Shown: positions 35,815 to 45,121, counted from the first letter of the stretch. The stretch is 64,000 nt of DNA from Microcella sp. (GCF_025808395.1 NZ_CP075524.1:558001-622000), one strand, 5' to 3'. Notes: generated by a model from the sequence alone, not told the origin. Translations and numbers: made by a program.

Positions 35815-35848
35815 TCTCGAGGGCGCCGGGCGCCTCGATGCGCGCCGG

Positions 35849-35854
35849 TAGAGT
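35849..35854 (+). promoter_or_regulatory. -10 box of thrS
   Basis: TAGAGT lies 32 bases before the thrS GTG. The leader of about 26 bases holds AGAAGGAGAA and leaves no room for a T-box. Confidence 0.4.
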
Positions 35855-35886
35855 TGGGCGAACGCATTGCCCGAGAAGGAGAACGA

Positions 35887-37914
35887 GTGTCTGACGCCGC
35901 CGCGGCCGAGAAGTCTGCCCCCACGACCGCACCGAAGCCGGTGGCGGTCACGGAAGCGACAGACGGATTCGGCATCTTCACCGATCGCGCCGTGGTCGCC
36001 ATGCGCGTCGCTGGCGAGCTTCGCGACCTCGCCTTCACGCTGAGGCCCGGTGACGTGGCCGAGCCGGTCACGATCGATTCGCCCGATGGACTGGCGATTC
36101 TGCGGCACTCGACCGCGCACGTGCTCGCCCAGGCCGTGCAGTCGCTCAACCCTGAGGCGAAGCTCGGCATCGGCCCACCCATCACCGACGGGTTCTACTA
36201 CGACTTCGATGTCGCAACCCCCTTCACGACCGACGACCTCGCCGCGCTGAGCAAGGCTATGGATCGCATCATCCGGCAGGGTCAGCGCTTCGTTCGCAGG
36301 GTGGTGACCGATGACGAGGCTCGAGCGGAGCTCGCGCACGAGCCGTTCAAGCTCGAACTCATCGGGCTCAAGGGCGCCGCTGCCGACGGGGCAGACGGCG
36401 AGAGCGTCGAGGTGGGCGCTGGCGAGCTGACGATCTACGACAACGTGAATCCGAAGACGGGGGAGGTCTACTGGAAAGACCTCTGCCGCGGCCCTCATCT
36501 GCCGAACACGCGCATGATCGGCAACGGATGGTCGCTCACGCGCGTCGCTGCTGCCTATTGGCGGGGTTCTGAGAAGAATCCGCAACTGCAGCGCATCTAC
36601 GGCACCGGCTGGCCCACGAAAGACGCGCTTCGCGAGCACCTCGGGCGGCTCGAAGAGGCCGCGAAGCGAGATCACCGCAAGCTCGGTGTCGAGCTCGATC
36701 TGTTCTCGTTTCCGACCGAGATCGGGTCAGGCATGTCGGTCTGGCACCCGCGCGGTGCGATCGTGCGGCAAGAGATGGAGCAGCACGCGATGCGCCGCAA
36801 TCGCGAGGCCGGCTACTCGTACGTCTACACGCCGCACATCACCAAGAGCGACCTCTTCGAGCGCAGCGGCCACTTGTCGAACTACACCGACAGCATGTTT
36901 CCGCCGATGCGCCTCGACGAAGAGCGCAACGATGACGGCGAGATCATCAAGGCAGGTCAGGACTACTACCTGAAGCCCATGAACTGCCCGTTCCACATCC
37001 TCATCTATCGCGAGCGCCCTCGCAGCTATCGCGACCTCCCGATGCGCTACAGCGAGTTCGGTGCCGTGTATCGCAACGAGCTCTCGGGCGCCCTGCACGG
37101 CTTGACGCGCGTTCGGGGCCTGACGATGGACGACGCGCACCTCTTCGTGCGCCCCGACCAGCTCGAAGACGAGGTGGGCAAGACGCTCGAGCTCGTCATC
37201 AGCATGCTGCGTGATTTCGGGCTCACCGACTTCTATCTCGAACTCTCGACCCGCGATGACGTCAAGGACAAGTGGCTCGGCGATGAGCAGATGTGGAGCG
37301 ACACGACGGACGCGCTGCGGCGCGTCGCCCTGGGCTCCGGGCTCGAACTCGTCGACGACCCCGGGGGCGCTGCGTTCTACGGGCCGAAGATCTCGGTGCA
37401 GGCCCGCGATGCGATCGGCCGCACCTGGCAGCTCTCGACAGTGCAGATCGACCCGAACCTGCCCGAACGATTCGACCTCGAATACACGGCGCCCGACGGC
37501 AGCAAGCAGCGGCCCATCATGATCCACCGTGCACTGCTGGGCTCGATGGAGCGCTTCTTCGGCATTCTGCTCGAGCACTACGCCGGCGCGTTTCCGGCGT
37601 GGCTGTCTCCGGTGCAGGTCGTCGGCATTCCCGTGGCCGAGCAGTACCGCGACTATCTCGGAGACGTGATCGAGAAGCTCCGGGCGGCGGGAGTGCGGGC
37701 TGAGCTCGACGACTCCGACGATCGCATGCAGAAGAAGATCCGCACGCACACCACCGGCAAGGTTCCGTACCTGCTGATCGCGGGCGAGCAAGACCGAGCG
37801 AACGGAGCCGTGAGCTTCCGATTCCGCGATGGCTCGCAGGTCAACGGTGTGCCCGTCGAGCAGGCGATCGACCGCATTACGAGCGCGATCTCGTCGCGGT
37901 CGGCCGAACTGTAG
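35887..37914 (+). CDS. thrS: Threonine-tRNA ligase
   Basis: The 675-residue enzyme charges tRNA-Thr. A TGS domain occupies the N-terminus. The second editing domain has HSTAHVLAQAVQ and YYDF. The class II catalytic core has motif 2 YRNELSGALHGLTRVRGLTMDDAH and ends with motif 3 (RPIMIHRALLGSMERFFGIL), followed by the anticodon-binding domain. The GTG start follows GAAGGAGAAC. It starts the thrS-HIT unit that, in many actinobacteria, leads into phosphatidylinositol mannoside genes; here it leads to pdxS. Confidence 0.96.
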   Translation: MSDAAAAEKSAPTTAPKPVAVTEATDGFGIFTDRAVVAMRVAGELRDLAFTLRPGDVAEPVTIDSPDGLAILRHSTAHVLAQAVQSLNPEAKLGIGPPITDGFYYDFDVATPFTTDDLAALSKAMDRIIRQGQRFVRRVVTDDEARAELAHEPFKLELIGLKGAAADGADGESVEVGAGELTIYDNVNPKTGEVYWKDLCRGPHLPNTRMIGNGWSLTRVAAAYWRGSEKNPQLQRIYGTGWPTKDALREHLGRLEEAAKRDHRKLGVELDLFSFPTEIGSGMSVWHPRGAIVRQEMEQHAMRRNREAGYSYVYTPHITKSDLFERSGHLSNYTDSMFPPMRLDEERNDDGEIIKAGQDYYLKPMNCPFHILIYRERPRSYRDLPMRYSEFGAVYRNELSGALHGLTRVRGLTMDDAHLFVRPDQLEDEVGKTLELVISMLRDFGLTDFYLELSTRDDVKDKWLGDEQMWSDTTDALRRVALGSGLELVDDPGGAAFYGPKISVQARDAIGRTWQLSTVQIDPNLPERFDLEYTAPDGSKQRPIMIHRALLGSMERFFGILLEHYAGAFPAWLSPVQVVGIPVAEQYRDYLGDVIEKLRAAGVRAELDDSDDRMQKKIRTHTTGKVPYLLIAGEQDRANGAVSFRFRDGSQVNGVPVEQAIDRITSAISSRSAEL

Positions 37915-37928
37915 TCGAGCATCCACTC

Positions 37929-38495
37929 ATGACTGTCGACGGCCACGGCGCGCTCGAAGGAGTCTCTGCAGAGAACGGTGCAGAGTTCGCAGCGGTGCCT
38001 GATGCGTTCCAGCGGCTGTGGACGCCGCATCGGCTGGTGTACATCGAGAGCGGCCAGCAGCCAGACGACGATGCGTGCCCGTTCTGCCGGGCGCCCGAGC
38101 TGCCCGATGAGCAGGCGCTCATCGTCGCGCGAGGCACGCACGCCTACGTGCTGCTCAACCTCTACCCGTACAACAGCGGGCACCTGCTGGTGTGCCCGTA
38201 TCGGCATATTGCGCTGTATGACGAGGCGAATGCCGAGGAGGTAGCCGAGATCGGAGCCCTCACCCAGACCGCGATGCGCGTGCTCAGCTCGACATCGGGG
38301 TGTCAGGGATTCAACATCGGCATGAACCAGGGTCGCATCGCTGGCGCGGGAATCGCCGCCCACCTGCATCAGCACATCGTGCCGCGGTGGGCACTCGACT
38401 CGAACTTCTTTCCGATCATCGCCGGCACGAAGGCTGTTCCGCGGCTGCTCGGCGAGGTTCGCGACGAGCTGGCGCGCGCCTGGCCCACAGCCTGA
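37929..38495 (+). CDS. HIT family nucleotide hydrolase/phosphorylase
   Basis: The 188-residue protein has the histidine-triad motif HLHQHIVPRW near residue 143, with GFNIGMNQGRIAGAGIAAH before it and CPFCRAPE (a zinc-type CxxC) near residue 55. Actinobacterial homologues (Rv2613c) are Ap4A phosphorylases, so diadenosine tetraphosphate breakdown is the likely role. It starts 14 bases after thrS and is probably co-transcribed with it. Confidence 0.87.
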   Translation: MTVDGHGALEGVSAENGAEFAAVPDAFQRLWTPHRLVYIESGQQPDDDACPFCRAPELPDEQALIVARGTHAYVLLNLYPYNSGHLLVCPYRHIALYDEANAEEVAEIGALTQTAMRVLSSTSGCQGFNIGMNQGRIAGAGIAAHLHQHIVPRWALDSNFFPIIAGTKAVPRLLGEVRDELARAWPTA

Positions 38496-38501
38496 CCGCA
38501 G

Positions 38502-38507
38502 TAGACT
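38502..38507 (+). promoter_or_regulatory. -10 box of pdxS-pdxT
   Basis: TAGACT lies 78 bases before the pdxS ATG. The leader contains a self-complementary GCGCGCTCGCGCGC run and ends with GGAAAGGG before the start. Confidence 0.4.
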
Positions 38508-38579
38508 GACCCGCGCCGCCATGTACTGCAACTCTCGCGCGCTCGCGCGCGCCTCTCTCGCCGGAAAGGGCACACAGCA

Positions 38580-39470
38580 ATGACCGAGACGACTCAGGGC
38601 TCGAGCCGCGTCAAGCGCGGACTCGCCGAGATGCTCAAGGGCGGCGTCATCATGGACGTCGTCACCGCCGACCAGGCACGCATCGCGGAAGACGCCGGCG
38701 CTGTCGCCGTGATGGCGCTCGAGCGGGTGCCCGCCGACATTCGTGCGCAAGGCGGAGTGGCACGCATGAGCGACCCCGATCTGATCGACGACATCATCGC
38801 CTCGGTCTCGATTCCTGTCATGGCGAAGGCCCGCATCGGGCACTTCGTCGAGGCGCAAGTGCTGCAGTCGCTCGGCGTCGACTACATCGACGAGTCAGAG
38901 GTGCTCAGCCCCGCCGACTACGTCAACCACATCGACAAGTGGCCCTTCACGGTTCCGTTCGTGTGCGGTGCGACCAATCTGGGTGAAGCGCTGCGTCGCA
39001 TCACCGAGGGTGCCGCCATGATCCGCTCGAAGGGCGAAGCAGGCACCGGTGACGTCTCTGAGGCCACCAAGCACATTCGCACGATTCTCGGCGAGATCCG
39101 CGCCCTCTCGGCACGAACCCCCGACGAATGGTACGTCGCAGCCAAAGAGCTGCAGGCGCCGTACGAGCTCGTCGCTGAGGTGGCGCAGACCGGCAAGCTT
39201 CCGGTCGTGCTGTTCACCGCAGGCGGCGTCGCGACACCGGCCGATGCGGCGCTCATGATGCAGCTCGGGGCAGACGGCGTCTTCGTCGGCTCGGGCATCT
39301 TCAAGTCTGGCAACCCCGAAGCGCGCGCGGCCGCGATCGTCAAGGCGACGGCCGGCTACAACGACCCCGCCATCGTGGCTGCAGCATCGCGCGGTCTGGG
39401 CGAGGCGATGGTCGGCATCAACGTCGCCGACCTGCCAGCGCCGCACCGCCTCGCCGAACGTGGCTGGTAG
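38580..39470 (+). CDS. pdxS: Pyridoxal 5'-phosphate synthase lyase subunit PdxS
   Basis: The 296-residue TIM-barrel subunit forms PLP from ribose 5-phosphate, glyceraldehyde 3-phosphate and ammonia supplied by PdxT. Signature residues are KGGVIMDVVTADQA near residue 20, the active Lys in PVMAKARIGHF, and the phosphate-binding GEAGTGDV. The length is usual. pdxT overlaps its end by 11 bases. Confidence 0.97.
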   Translation: MTETTQGSSRVKRGLAEMLKGGVIMDVVTADQARIAEDAGAVAVMALERVPADIRAQGGVARMSDPDLIDDIIASVSIPVMAKARIGHFVEAQVLQSLGVDYIDESEVLSPADYVNHIDKWPFTVPFVCGATNLGEALRRITEGAAMIRSKGEAGTGDVSEATKHIRTILGEIRALSARTPDEWYVAAKELQAPYELVAEVAQTGKLPVVLFTAGGVATPADAALMMQLGADGVFVGSGIFKSGNPEARAAAIVKATAGYNDPAIVAAASRGLGEAMVGINVADLPAPHRLAERGW

Positions 39471-40062
39471 GGCTCTTCCGCCCGTCGGCGTCTTCGCACT
39501 GCAGGGCGATGTGCGCGAGCACGTCGCGGTCTTGATGGCCCTCGGCGCGACCGTGCGCGAAGTGCGCACGGCCGAACAGCTCGCCGAGGTTGGCGGCCTC
39601 GTGATTCCGGGCGGTGAGTCGAGCGTCATGGACAAGCTCAGCCGACTGTTCGGGCTCGCTGAACCCTTGCGCGCGAGGATCGCCGACGGCATGCCCGTCT
39701 ACGGCACCTGCGCAGGGCTCATCATGCTCGCCGATCGCCTGCACGACGCGATCGACGGCCAGCAGACCTGGGGCGGCCTCGACGTCGCGGTTCGCCGCAA
39801 CGCCTTCGGCAACCAGCTCGACTCGTTCGAAACCGACCTCGACGTGCCAGCGCTCGGAGACCCTCCCGTGCACGCCGTCTTCATCCGCGCACCGGTGGTC
39901 GATGAGGTCGGCGCAGGGGTCACTGTTCTCGCCGCACTCGACGACGGCCGCATCGTCGCCGTCGAGCAAGGTCGACTGCTTGGCACGTCGTTTCACCCCG
40001 AGGTGGCGGGCGAGACTCGCTTTCATGAGAGGTTTCTCGAGCACGTCGCCGCCTGCAGCTGA
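39460..40062 (+). CDS. pdxT: Pyridoxal 5'-phosphate synthase glutaminase subunit PdxT
   Basis: The 200-residue class I glutaminase supplies ammonia to PdxS. The triad is visible: Cys in PVYGTCAGLIMLAD near residue 85, and His/Glu in GTSFHPEVAGETRFHE near 180. LQGDVREH and IPGGESS are further family motifs. The GTG start lies within the end of pdxS, so the two subunits are co-translated. Confidence 0.96.
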   Translation: MAGRALPPVGVFALQGDVREHVAVLMALGATVREVRTAEQLAEVGGLVIPGGESSVMDKLSRLFGLAEPLRARIADGMPVYGTCAGLIMLADRLHDAIDGQQTWGGLDVAVRRNAFGNQLDSFETDLDVPALGDPPVHAVFIRAPVVDEVGAGVTVLAALDDGRIVAVEQGRLLGTSFHPEVAGETRFHERFLEHVAACS

Positions 40063-40064
40063 CG

Positions 40065-41342
40065 TCAGGCAGCCCCTCCGACGCGTGCTGGCATGACTGT
40101 TGTCGGATGGGTCGAGTAGGTGCGACCGCTCGGTGATCGCCACTCGAGCACGCCGTGCTCGAGGTGGTGAACGCTCCAGTCGGTGTGATGCTTGAGCCGG
40201 TGATGCGACGGGCACAGGTGTGCGAGATTGTCATGCGCGGTCTGACCCGCGAACTGCCAGTCGAGTGTGTGGTCGATCTCTGAGCGAGCGGCGCTGCGGC
40301 CGCACCCCGGAAACCGGCACGTTCCGTCGCGCACCCTCAACCAGAGCCTCAGATCGGAGGGCACGCTGTAGCGTTCTCGGCCGACAGAGAGCACTGTTTG
40401 CGTCTCGGGATGCGTCAGCAGCCGAGTGAACGAGGGGGCATGGGCGGCGAGCCGTCGTGCAGTCGCATCGTCGATGGGGCCGTAGCCCTCGAGCTCGGCG
40501 GGGGCGGCTGCGTCGGGCCGGCCGAGGAGGGTCAGAACCGGCACGGTGACGAGCACCTTGGCGTGCACTCCGCGGCCGAGGCCGCTGGAGGGGATGACCC
40601 CGTCGAGCAGCAAGTCGGCGAGCACGTCGGCACGACCCTGAGCAAGGGTGCGCCGGCCCGAGCCATCGGGTTCGGTGTCGTTCTCGCTCTCGAGGCTTCG
40701 CGCGATGTCGGTCAGGCGTTCGCAGATGCCGAACGCCTGCTCTGCAGGCAGCAGGGCCGTGAGACAGGCCATGCCGTCGCGCGCTGGCTCGAGGGTCACT
40801 CGTCGCGCATCGATCGCCGCTGTCCGTCGCTCTTCGATCGAGTCGGGGTGCAGGCGCTCGCGAACGATGCGAGCCCGCTGCCTGAACTGCTCGACCGTGC
40901 GAACCTCGGCCGCGGCCAGCACCGCGTCTTCGAAGCCGCCGCGTGCCTCGACGGGCAGCGACCAGGCTTGGTCGATGAGTGTCGTCGCGTGACGATAGGT
41001 GATGCGCCCCTCGGCGAGTGCACGGCGGGTGGCGGGCAGCTCGGTCTCGAGTGCCCAGGCATACTGCATGAGGTTCTCGGCTGCACGCTCGGGCAGGCGC
41101 AGCGCGGCGGCGAGCTCGGAGATGATCGTGCGGCGGGCGACGACCTCTGCGCTCCAACCAGCGATGCTCACCGCCACCTTTTGAGCGCCCTCGGCAGCGG
41201 TCACCGCCGAACGCACGTCGTTCACCAGTCGAGCACGGCGCTCGGCGATGCGGGCCTCACGCACCTCGAGCTCGATGAGCTCGTCGAGCAGCGCGTCGAG
41301 GTGCGCGTCTGCCTCGTTGCGCGCCTCGATTCGATTGCTCAT
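40065..41342 (-). CDS. HNH endonuclease signature protein (DUF222 / 13E12 repeat type)
   Basis: The 425-residue protein has an N-terminal DUF222 region rich in helices (LPATRRALAEGRITYRHATTLID near residue 110) and a C-terminal HNH nuclease domain: CRFPGCGRSAARSEIDHT...NLAHLCPSHHRLKHH, with zinc-type cysteines and the HNH residues. Such proteins occur in many copies in Micrococcales and Mycobacterium and are often called 13E12 repeats. Their function and mobility are not established. It lies 2 bases from the pdxT stop on the opposite strand and interrupts the usual pdxT-yebC neighbourhood. Confidence 0.85.
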   Translation of the reverse strand: MSNRIEARNEADAHLDALLDELIELEVREARIAERRARLVNDVRSAVTAAEGAQKVAVSIAGWSAEVVARRTIISELAAALRLPERAAENLMQYAWALETELPATRRALAEGRITYRHATTLIDQAWSLPVEARGGFEDAVLAAAEVRTVEQFRQRARIVRERLHPDSIEERRTAAIDARRVTLEPARDGMACLTALLPAEQAFGICERLTDIARSLESENDTEPDGSGRRTLAQGRADVLADLLLDGVIPSSGLGRGVHAKVLVTVPVLTLLGRPDAAAPAELEGYGPIDDATARRLAAHAPSFTRLLTHPETQTVLSVGRERYSVPSDLRLWLRVRDGTCRFPGCGRSAARSEIDHTLDWQFAGQTAHDNLAHLCPSHHRLKHHTDWSVHHLEHGVLEWRSPSGRTYSTHPTTVMPARVGGAA

Positions 41343-41455
41343 GGCGATGAGTCAAGCAGCGACCACCGACAGTCGAGGCGTGCCCGATCGCCGTCGGGCA
41401 GCCGTCGCGCGAGCAGACGCAGCACAGCGCCGCCCCGGCCTGCCACCATGGGGGC

Positions 41456-42067
41456 ATGAGCCTCTACTCTGACTACTCGGCTGCCCGCACTCGACAGATC
41501 ATCGCCGACCTCATCGGTCTCGTCAGCGTCGCCATCGTCATCACCATCGGAGTGCTGGTGACCACGACGATTCGAGCCTTCGCCGCATTCGGTCGCGATC
41601 TCGAGACGGCCGGGCTCGACTTTCAGACCGGCCTCACTGACGCTGCTGAGGCCCTCGGCGACGTGCCGCTGATCGGCGACGGCATCAGGGGGCCATTCGA
41701 TCTCGCGGCCGATGCAGGAGCTGCGGTGGCCGACGCGGGTCGAAGCCAGCAGGCGCTGGTCGAGACGGTGGCCATCGGAACCGGCGCGACGATCACGATC
41801 GTGCCGCTGCTGCTCATCGCACTGGTCTGGCTCGTGCCCCGCATCAGGTTCGCGCGACGCTCGACCGAACTGCGCACCCTCATCGACCGCGGCATGTCGG
41901 CAGACACCCTCGCCGTGCGCGCGCTCGGCCGGGCATCGCTGCGCGACCTCGCGGCAGTTCATCCCGACCCGGCAGCGGCGTGGCGCGATCGCGATGTCGA
42001 CGTCGTGCGGGCTCTCGCGGCGATCGAGCTACGACGCGCCGGAATCAAGCCGAAGGCACTGCCGTAA
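41456..42067 (+). CDS. Two-helix membrane protein of unknown function
   Basis: The 203-residue protein has two hydrophobic helices (about residues 18-40 and 100-125) around an outward acidic loop, and a soluble C-terminus. No family was recognised. It begins 113 bases from the divergent HNH gene. The yebC promoter overlaps its stop codon, so the two are adjacent but separately transcribed. Confidence 0.7.
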   Translation: MSLYSDYSAARTRQIIADLIGLVSVAIVITIGVLVTTTIRAFAAFGRDLETAGLDFQTGLTDAAEALGDVPLIGDGIRGPFDLAADAGAAVADAGRSQQALVETVAIGTGATITIVPLLLIALVWLVPRIRFARRSTELRTLIDRGMSADTLAVRALGRASLRDLAAVHPDPAAAWRDRDVDVVRALAAIELRRAGIKPKALP

Positions 42068-42070
42068 ACT
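42065..42070 (+). promoter_or_regulatory. -10 box of yebC-ruvCAB
   Basis: TAAACT overlaps the TAA stop of the upstream gene and lies 31 bases before the yebC ATG. The leader carries AAGGAG. Confidence 0.45.
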
Positions 42071-42101
42071 GACCGCAGACTTCCGACCCGCAAGGAGCCC
42101 C

Positions 42102-42866
42102 ATGTCAGGCCATTCCAAGTGGGCGACGACGAAGCACAAGAAGGCCATCATCGATGCGCGCCGTGCCAAGTCGTTCGCCAAGCTCATCAAGAACATCGAG
42201 GTCGCCGCCAAGATCGGCGGCGCCGACCTCAGCGGCAACCCCACGCTCGTCGACGCGGTGCAGAAGGCGAAGAAGACGTCTGTTCCGAACGACAACATCG
42301 ATCGCGCGATCAAGCGCGGCGCCGGGCTGACCGGCGAGTCGATCGACTACCAGACGATCATGTACGAGGGGTACGGGCCCGGAGGCCTCGCGCTGCTCAT
42401 CGAGTGCCTCACCGACAACCGCAATCGCGCGGCCGCCGAGGTGCGCACGGCGATGTCGCGCAACGGCGGCACGATGGCCGACCCCGGCAGCGTGGCATAC
42501 AACTTCAGCCGCAAGGGCGTCATCTCGATCACCAAGACCGAGGGCGTCACCGAAGACGACATCTTGATGGCGGTGCTCGACGCGGGTGCTGAAGAAGTCA
42601 TCGATCAGGGCGGCGGGTTCGAGGTCATCACCGACCCGTCGCAGCTGCTGGCCGCACGCACGGCACTGCAGGAGGCGTCGATCGAGTACGACTCGGCCGA
42701 GGCGGAGTTCGTGGCGAATCTGCAGATCGAGGCCGATGCCGACACCGCGCGCAAACTGTTCAGGCTCGTCGATGCGATCGACGACCTCGACGACGTGCAG
42801 AACGTGTTCACCAACGTGTCGTTGAGCGCCGAGGTGCGCGCCGAACTCGACGACGACGACGAGTAG
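42102..42866 (+). CDS. yebC: YebC/PmpR family DNA-binding regulatory protein
   Basis: The 254-residue protein begins MSGHSKWATTKHKKAIIDARRAK, the family hallmark, and has YEGYGPGGLALLIECLTDNRNRA near residue 85 and an acidic C-terminus (DDDDE). YebC proteins act as transcription regulators, and recent work also links some to translation of proline-rich stretches. AAGGAG precedes the ATG. It heads a unit with ruvC (3-base gap), ruvA and ruvB, the usual actinobacterial order. Confidence 0.93.
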   Translation: MSGHSKWATTKHKKAIIDARRAKSFAKLIKNIEVAAKIGGADLSGNPTLVDAVQKAKKTSVPNDNIDRAIKRGAGLTGESIDYQTIMYEGYGPGGLALLIECLTDNRNRAAAEVRTAMSRNGGTMADPGSVAYNFSRKGVISITKTEGVTEDDILMAVLDAGAEEVIDQGGGFEVITDPSQLLAARTALQEASIEYDSAEAEFVANLQIEADADTARKLFRLVDAIDDLDDVQNVFTNVSLSAEVRAELDDDDE

Positions 42867-42869
42867 CGC

Positions 42870-43460
42870 ATGACCCGGGTGCTCGGCGTCGACCCCGGGC
42901 TGACCCGGTGCGGGGTCGGCGTGGTCGACATCGCGCCCGATCGACGCGCCACGCTCGTGGCCGTCACGGTGATCCAGACCGCTCCCGACCTCGCACTCGA
43001 GCGCCGGCTGCTCGCCATCGGCGACGAGCTCGCGGCTCTGCTCGACGAGCATCAGCCCGATGCGGTGGCGCTCGAGCGGGTCTTTGCGCAGCACAACGTG
43101 CGCACCGTCATGGGCACGGCGCAGGCGAGCGGAGTCGTCTTGCACGCAGCCGCGGCCCGAGGCCTGGTGGTGACCTTGCACACCCCGAGCGAGGTCAAGG
43201 CGGCCGTGACGGGCCACGGCTCGGCCGACAAGAAGCAGGTGACCGCGATGGTGCAGCGCATTCTGAGAATGGATGCTGCGCCGAAGCCCGCCGATGCTGC
43301 CGACGCGCTCGCCCTCGCGATCTGCCACGGGTGGCGCACTGGCGCGGCCTCGCCGGCCGTGCTCGGGGCGTCGATCGCACCGCACGGCGACTTGACCCCG
43401 GCTCAGGTGGCGTGGCGCGCGGCAGAGAAGTCGGCACGCGCCTCTAGGCTCGACAGGTGA
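42870..43460 (+). CDS. ruvC: Crossover junction endodeoxyribonuclease RuvC
   Basis: RuvC resolves Holliday junctions by paired nicking. The 196 residues show the acidic active-site motifs VLGVDPGLTRCGVGVVD at the N-terminus, AVALERVFAQHNV near residue 70 and KPADAADALALAICH near 145. Its stop overlaps the ruvA GTG (GTGA). Confidence 0.95.
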   Translation: MTRVLGVDPGLTRCGVGVVDIAPDRRATLVAVTVIQTAPDLALERRLLAIGDELAALLDEHQPDAVALERVFAQHNVRTVMGTAQASGVVLHAAAARGLVVTLHTPSEVKAAVTGHGSADKKQVTAMVQRILRMDAAPKPADAADALALAICHGWRTGAASPAVLGASIAPHGDLTPAQVAWRAAEKSARASRLDR

Positions 43461-44104
43461 TCGCCAGCCTGAGAGGCACCGTCGTCGCTCTGGGGGGTTC
43501 CCGAGCGGTGATCGACGTGGGCGGTGTCGGCTATGCCGTGACCCTGACCGAGCGGCACGCGAGAGAGCTGCACATCGCTGACTCAGTGCTCGTGCACACC
43601 GCGCTGATCGTGCGCGAAGACGACATGAGCCTGTTCGGATTCGTCGACGAGATCGAGCTCGGGCTCTTCGAACTGCTGCGCTCGGTGTCGGGAGTCGGGC
43701 CGAAGTCGGCCATGGGAGTGCTCAGCGCCATGACCCCCGACTCGATCGCCCGTGCGATCACCGACGACGACGATGCACCGTTCAGGGCCGTCTCGGGCAT
43801 CGGCCCGAAGACCGCCAAGCTCATCGTGGTGTCGCTCGCGGGCAAGCTCATGGCCCCGGCGGCGGCGAAGACCGCTGCGCAGGATGCGCCTCAGAGCGCG
43901 TCGCCCAGCACCGAGGCCGCGCTCGTCGCCGCGCTCACCGGCCTGGGCTGGCCCGAGCGCACTGCACTCGATGCGGCCCGCACCGTGGTGGCCGACGAAC
44001 CGCAGGCCGAGTCGGCGGCGCTGCCCGTGCTGCTGCGCCGAGCACTGAGCCTGCTCGGCCCCGGCCACTCACGTGGTGACGTCGTGAGGGGCGACCGGTC
44101 GTGA
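43457..44104 (+). CDS. ruvA: Holliday junction branch migration protein RuvA
   Basis: RuvA binds Holliday junctions and recruits the RuvB motor. The 215 residues begin with the OB-fold (MIASLRGTVVALGG). Two helix-hairpin-helix motifs (SVSGVGPKSAMGVLS; AVSGIGPKTAKLIVV) come next, then a C-terminal RuvB-binding domain. GTGA overlaps join it to both ruvC and ruvB. Confidence 0.95.
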   Translation: MIASLRGTVVALGGSRAVIDVGGVGYAVTLTERHARELHIADSVLVHTALIVREDDMSLFGFVDEIELGLFELLRSVSGVGPKSAMGVLSAMTPDSIARAITDDDDAPFRAVSGIGPKTAKLIVVSLAGKLMAPAAAKTAAQDAPQSASPSTEAALVAALTGLGWPERTALDAARTVVADEPQAESAALPVLLRRALSLLGPGHSRGDVVRGDRS

Positions 44105-45120
44105 CCACTGACGACGTCTTGCGGCCCACACCCGAGAGCGACGCCGAACTGGCCTTTGAAGGCGCCCTGCGGCCGACGAGTCTCGACGAGTTCGTCGGTC
44201 AGCAGAAGGTTCGCCGGCAACTGCAGCTGCTGCTCGAGGCGGCGACGCTGCAGAATCGCTCTCCCGATCACATCCTGCTCGCAGGCCCTCCGGGGCTCGG
44301 CAAGACCACCCTCGCCATGATCGTGGCGCACGAGGGCGGTCGCGCGTTGCGGATGACGAGCGGGCCCGCCATTCAGCACGCGGGCGATCTCGCGGCGGTG
44401 CTGTCTTCGCTCGTGCCGGGCGAGGTGCTCTTCATCGACGAGATTCACCGCATGGCACGCTCGGCCGAAGAGATGCTCTACCTGGCGATGGAAGACTTTC
44501 GGGTCGACATCATGGTGGGCAAGGGCGCAGGTGCCACGAGCATTCCGCTCGAGCTGGCGCCCTTCACGCTCGTCGGTGCGACGACGCGGTCTGGCATGCT
44601 GCCCAACCCGCTGCGAGACCGGTTCGGCTTCACGGCACACCTCGAGTTCTACGAGCCCGCCGAACTGCACCAGGTGCTCGTGCGGGCCGCGAGACTGCTG
44701 AAGCTCGAGATCGGCGACGATGCCCTCGGCGAGATCTCACGTCGGTCTCGAGGCACCCCTCGCATCGCCAATCGACTGCTGCGACGAGTGCGCGACTATG
44801 CGCTCGTGCACGCGGAGGGCGCCGATCGCAGCGCCGTGCGTGCTGCGCTTGAGCTCTACGACGTCGACGAGCACGGTCTCGATCGGCTCGACCGCGCGGT
44901 GCTGTCGGCGATCGTCGAGCGGTTCGACGGAGGCCCGGTGGGTCTCTCGACGCTCGCTGCATCGGTGGGGGAGGAGGCCGAGACGATCGAGGCGGTCGTC
45001 GAGCCCTTCCTCGTGCGGTCTGGGCTGCTGTCGCGCACTCCGCGCGGTCGCGTCGCCACCACGCGCGCCTGGGCGCACCTGGGCCACACGCCCCAGCCCA
45101 CCCTGACCGATGACCTATAG
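44101..45120 (+). CDS. ruvB: Holliday junction branch migration helicase RuvB
   Basis: RuvB is the hexameric AAA+ motor of branch migration. The 339 residues have FVGQQKVRRQL, Walker A AGPPGLGKTTLA, Walker B LFIDEIHRM, sensor GATTRSGML and the winged-helix C-terminus. The yajC promoter overlaps its TAG stop. Confidence 0.96.
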   Translation: MTTDDVLRPTPESDAELAFEGALRPTSLDEFVGQQKVRRQLQLLLEAATLQNRSPDHILLAGPPGLGKTTLAMIVAHEGGRALRMTSGPAIQHAGDLAAVLSSLVPGEVLFIDEIHRMARSAEEMLYLAMEDFRVDIMVGKGAGATSIPLELAPFTLVGATTRSGMLPNPLRDRFGFTAHLEFYEPAELHQVLVRAARLLKLEIGDDALGEISRRSRGTPRIANRLLRRVRDYALVHAEGADRSAVRAALELYDVDEHGLDRLDRAVLSAIVERFDGGPVGLSTLAASVGEEAETIEAVVEPFLVRSGLLSRTPRGRVATTRAWAHLGHTPQPTLTDDL

Positions 45121-45121
45121 T
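45116..45121 (+). promoter_or_regulatory. -10 box upstream of yajC
   Basis: TATAGT overlaps the ruvB stop codon and would give a yajC leader of about 80 bases. Confidence 0.4.

Noticed and set aside
35815..35886. T-box leader before thrS
   Set aside because: The gap is only 72 bases and holds a -10 box close to the start; there is no room for a T-box and no T-box core sequence was seen.
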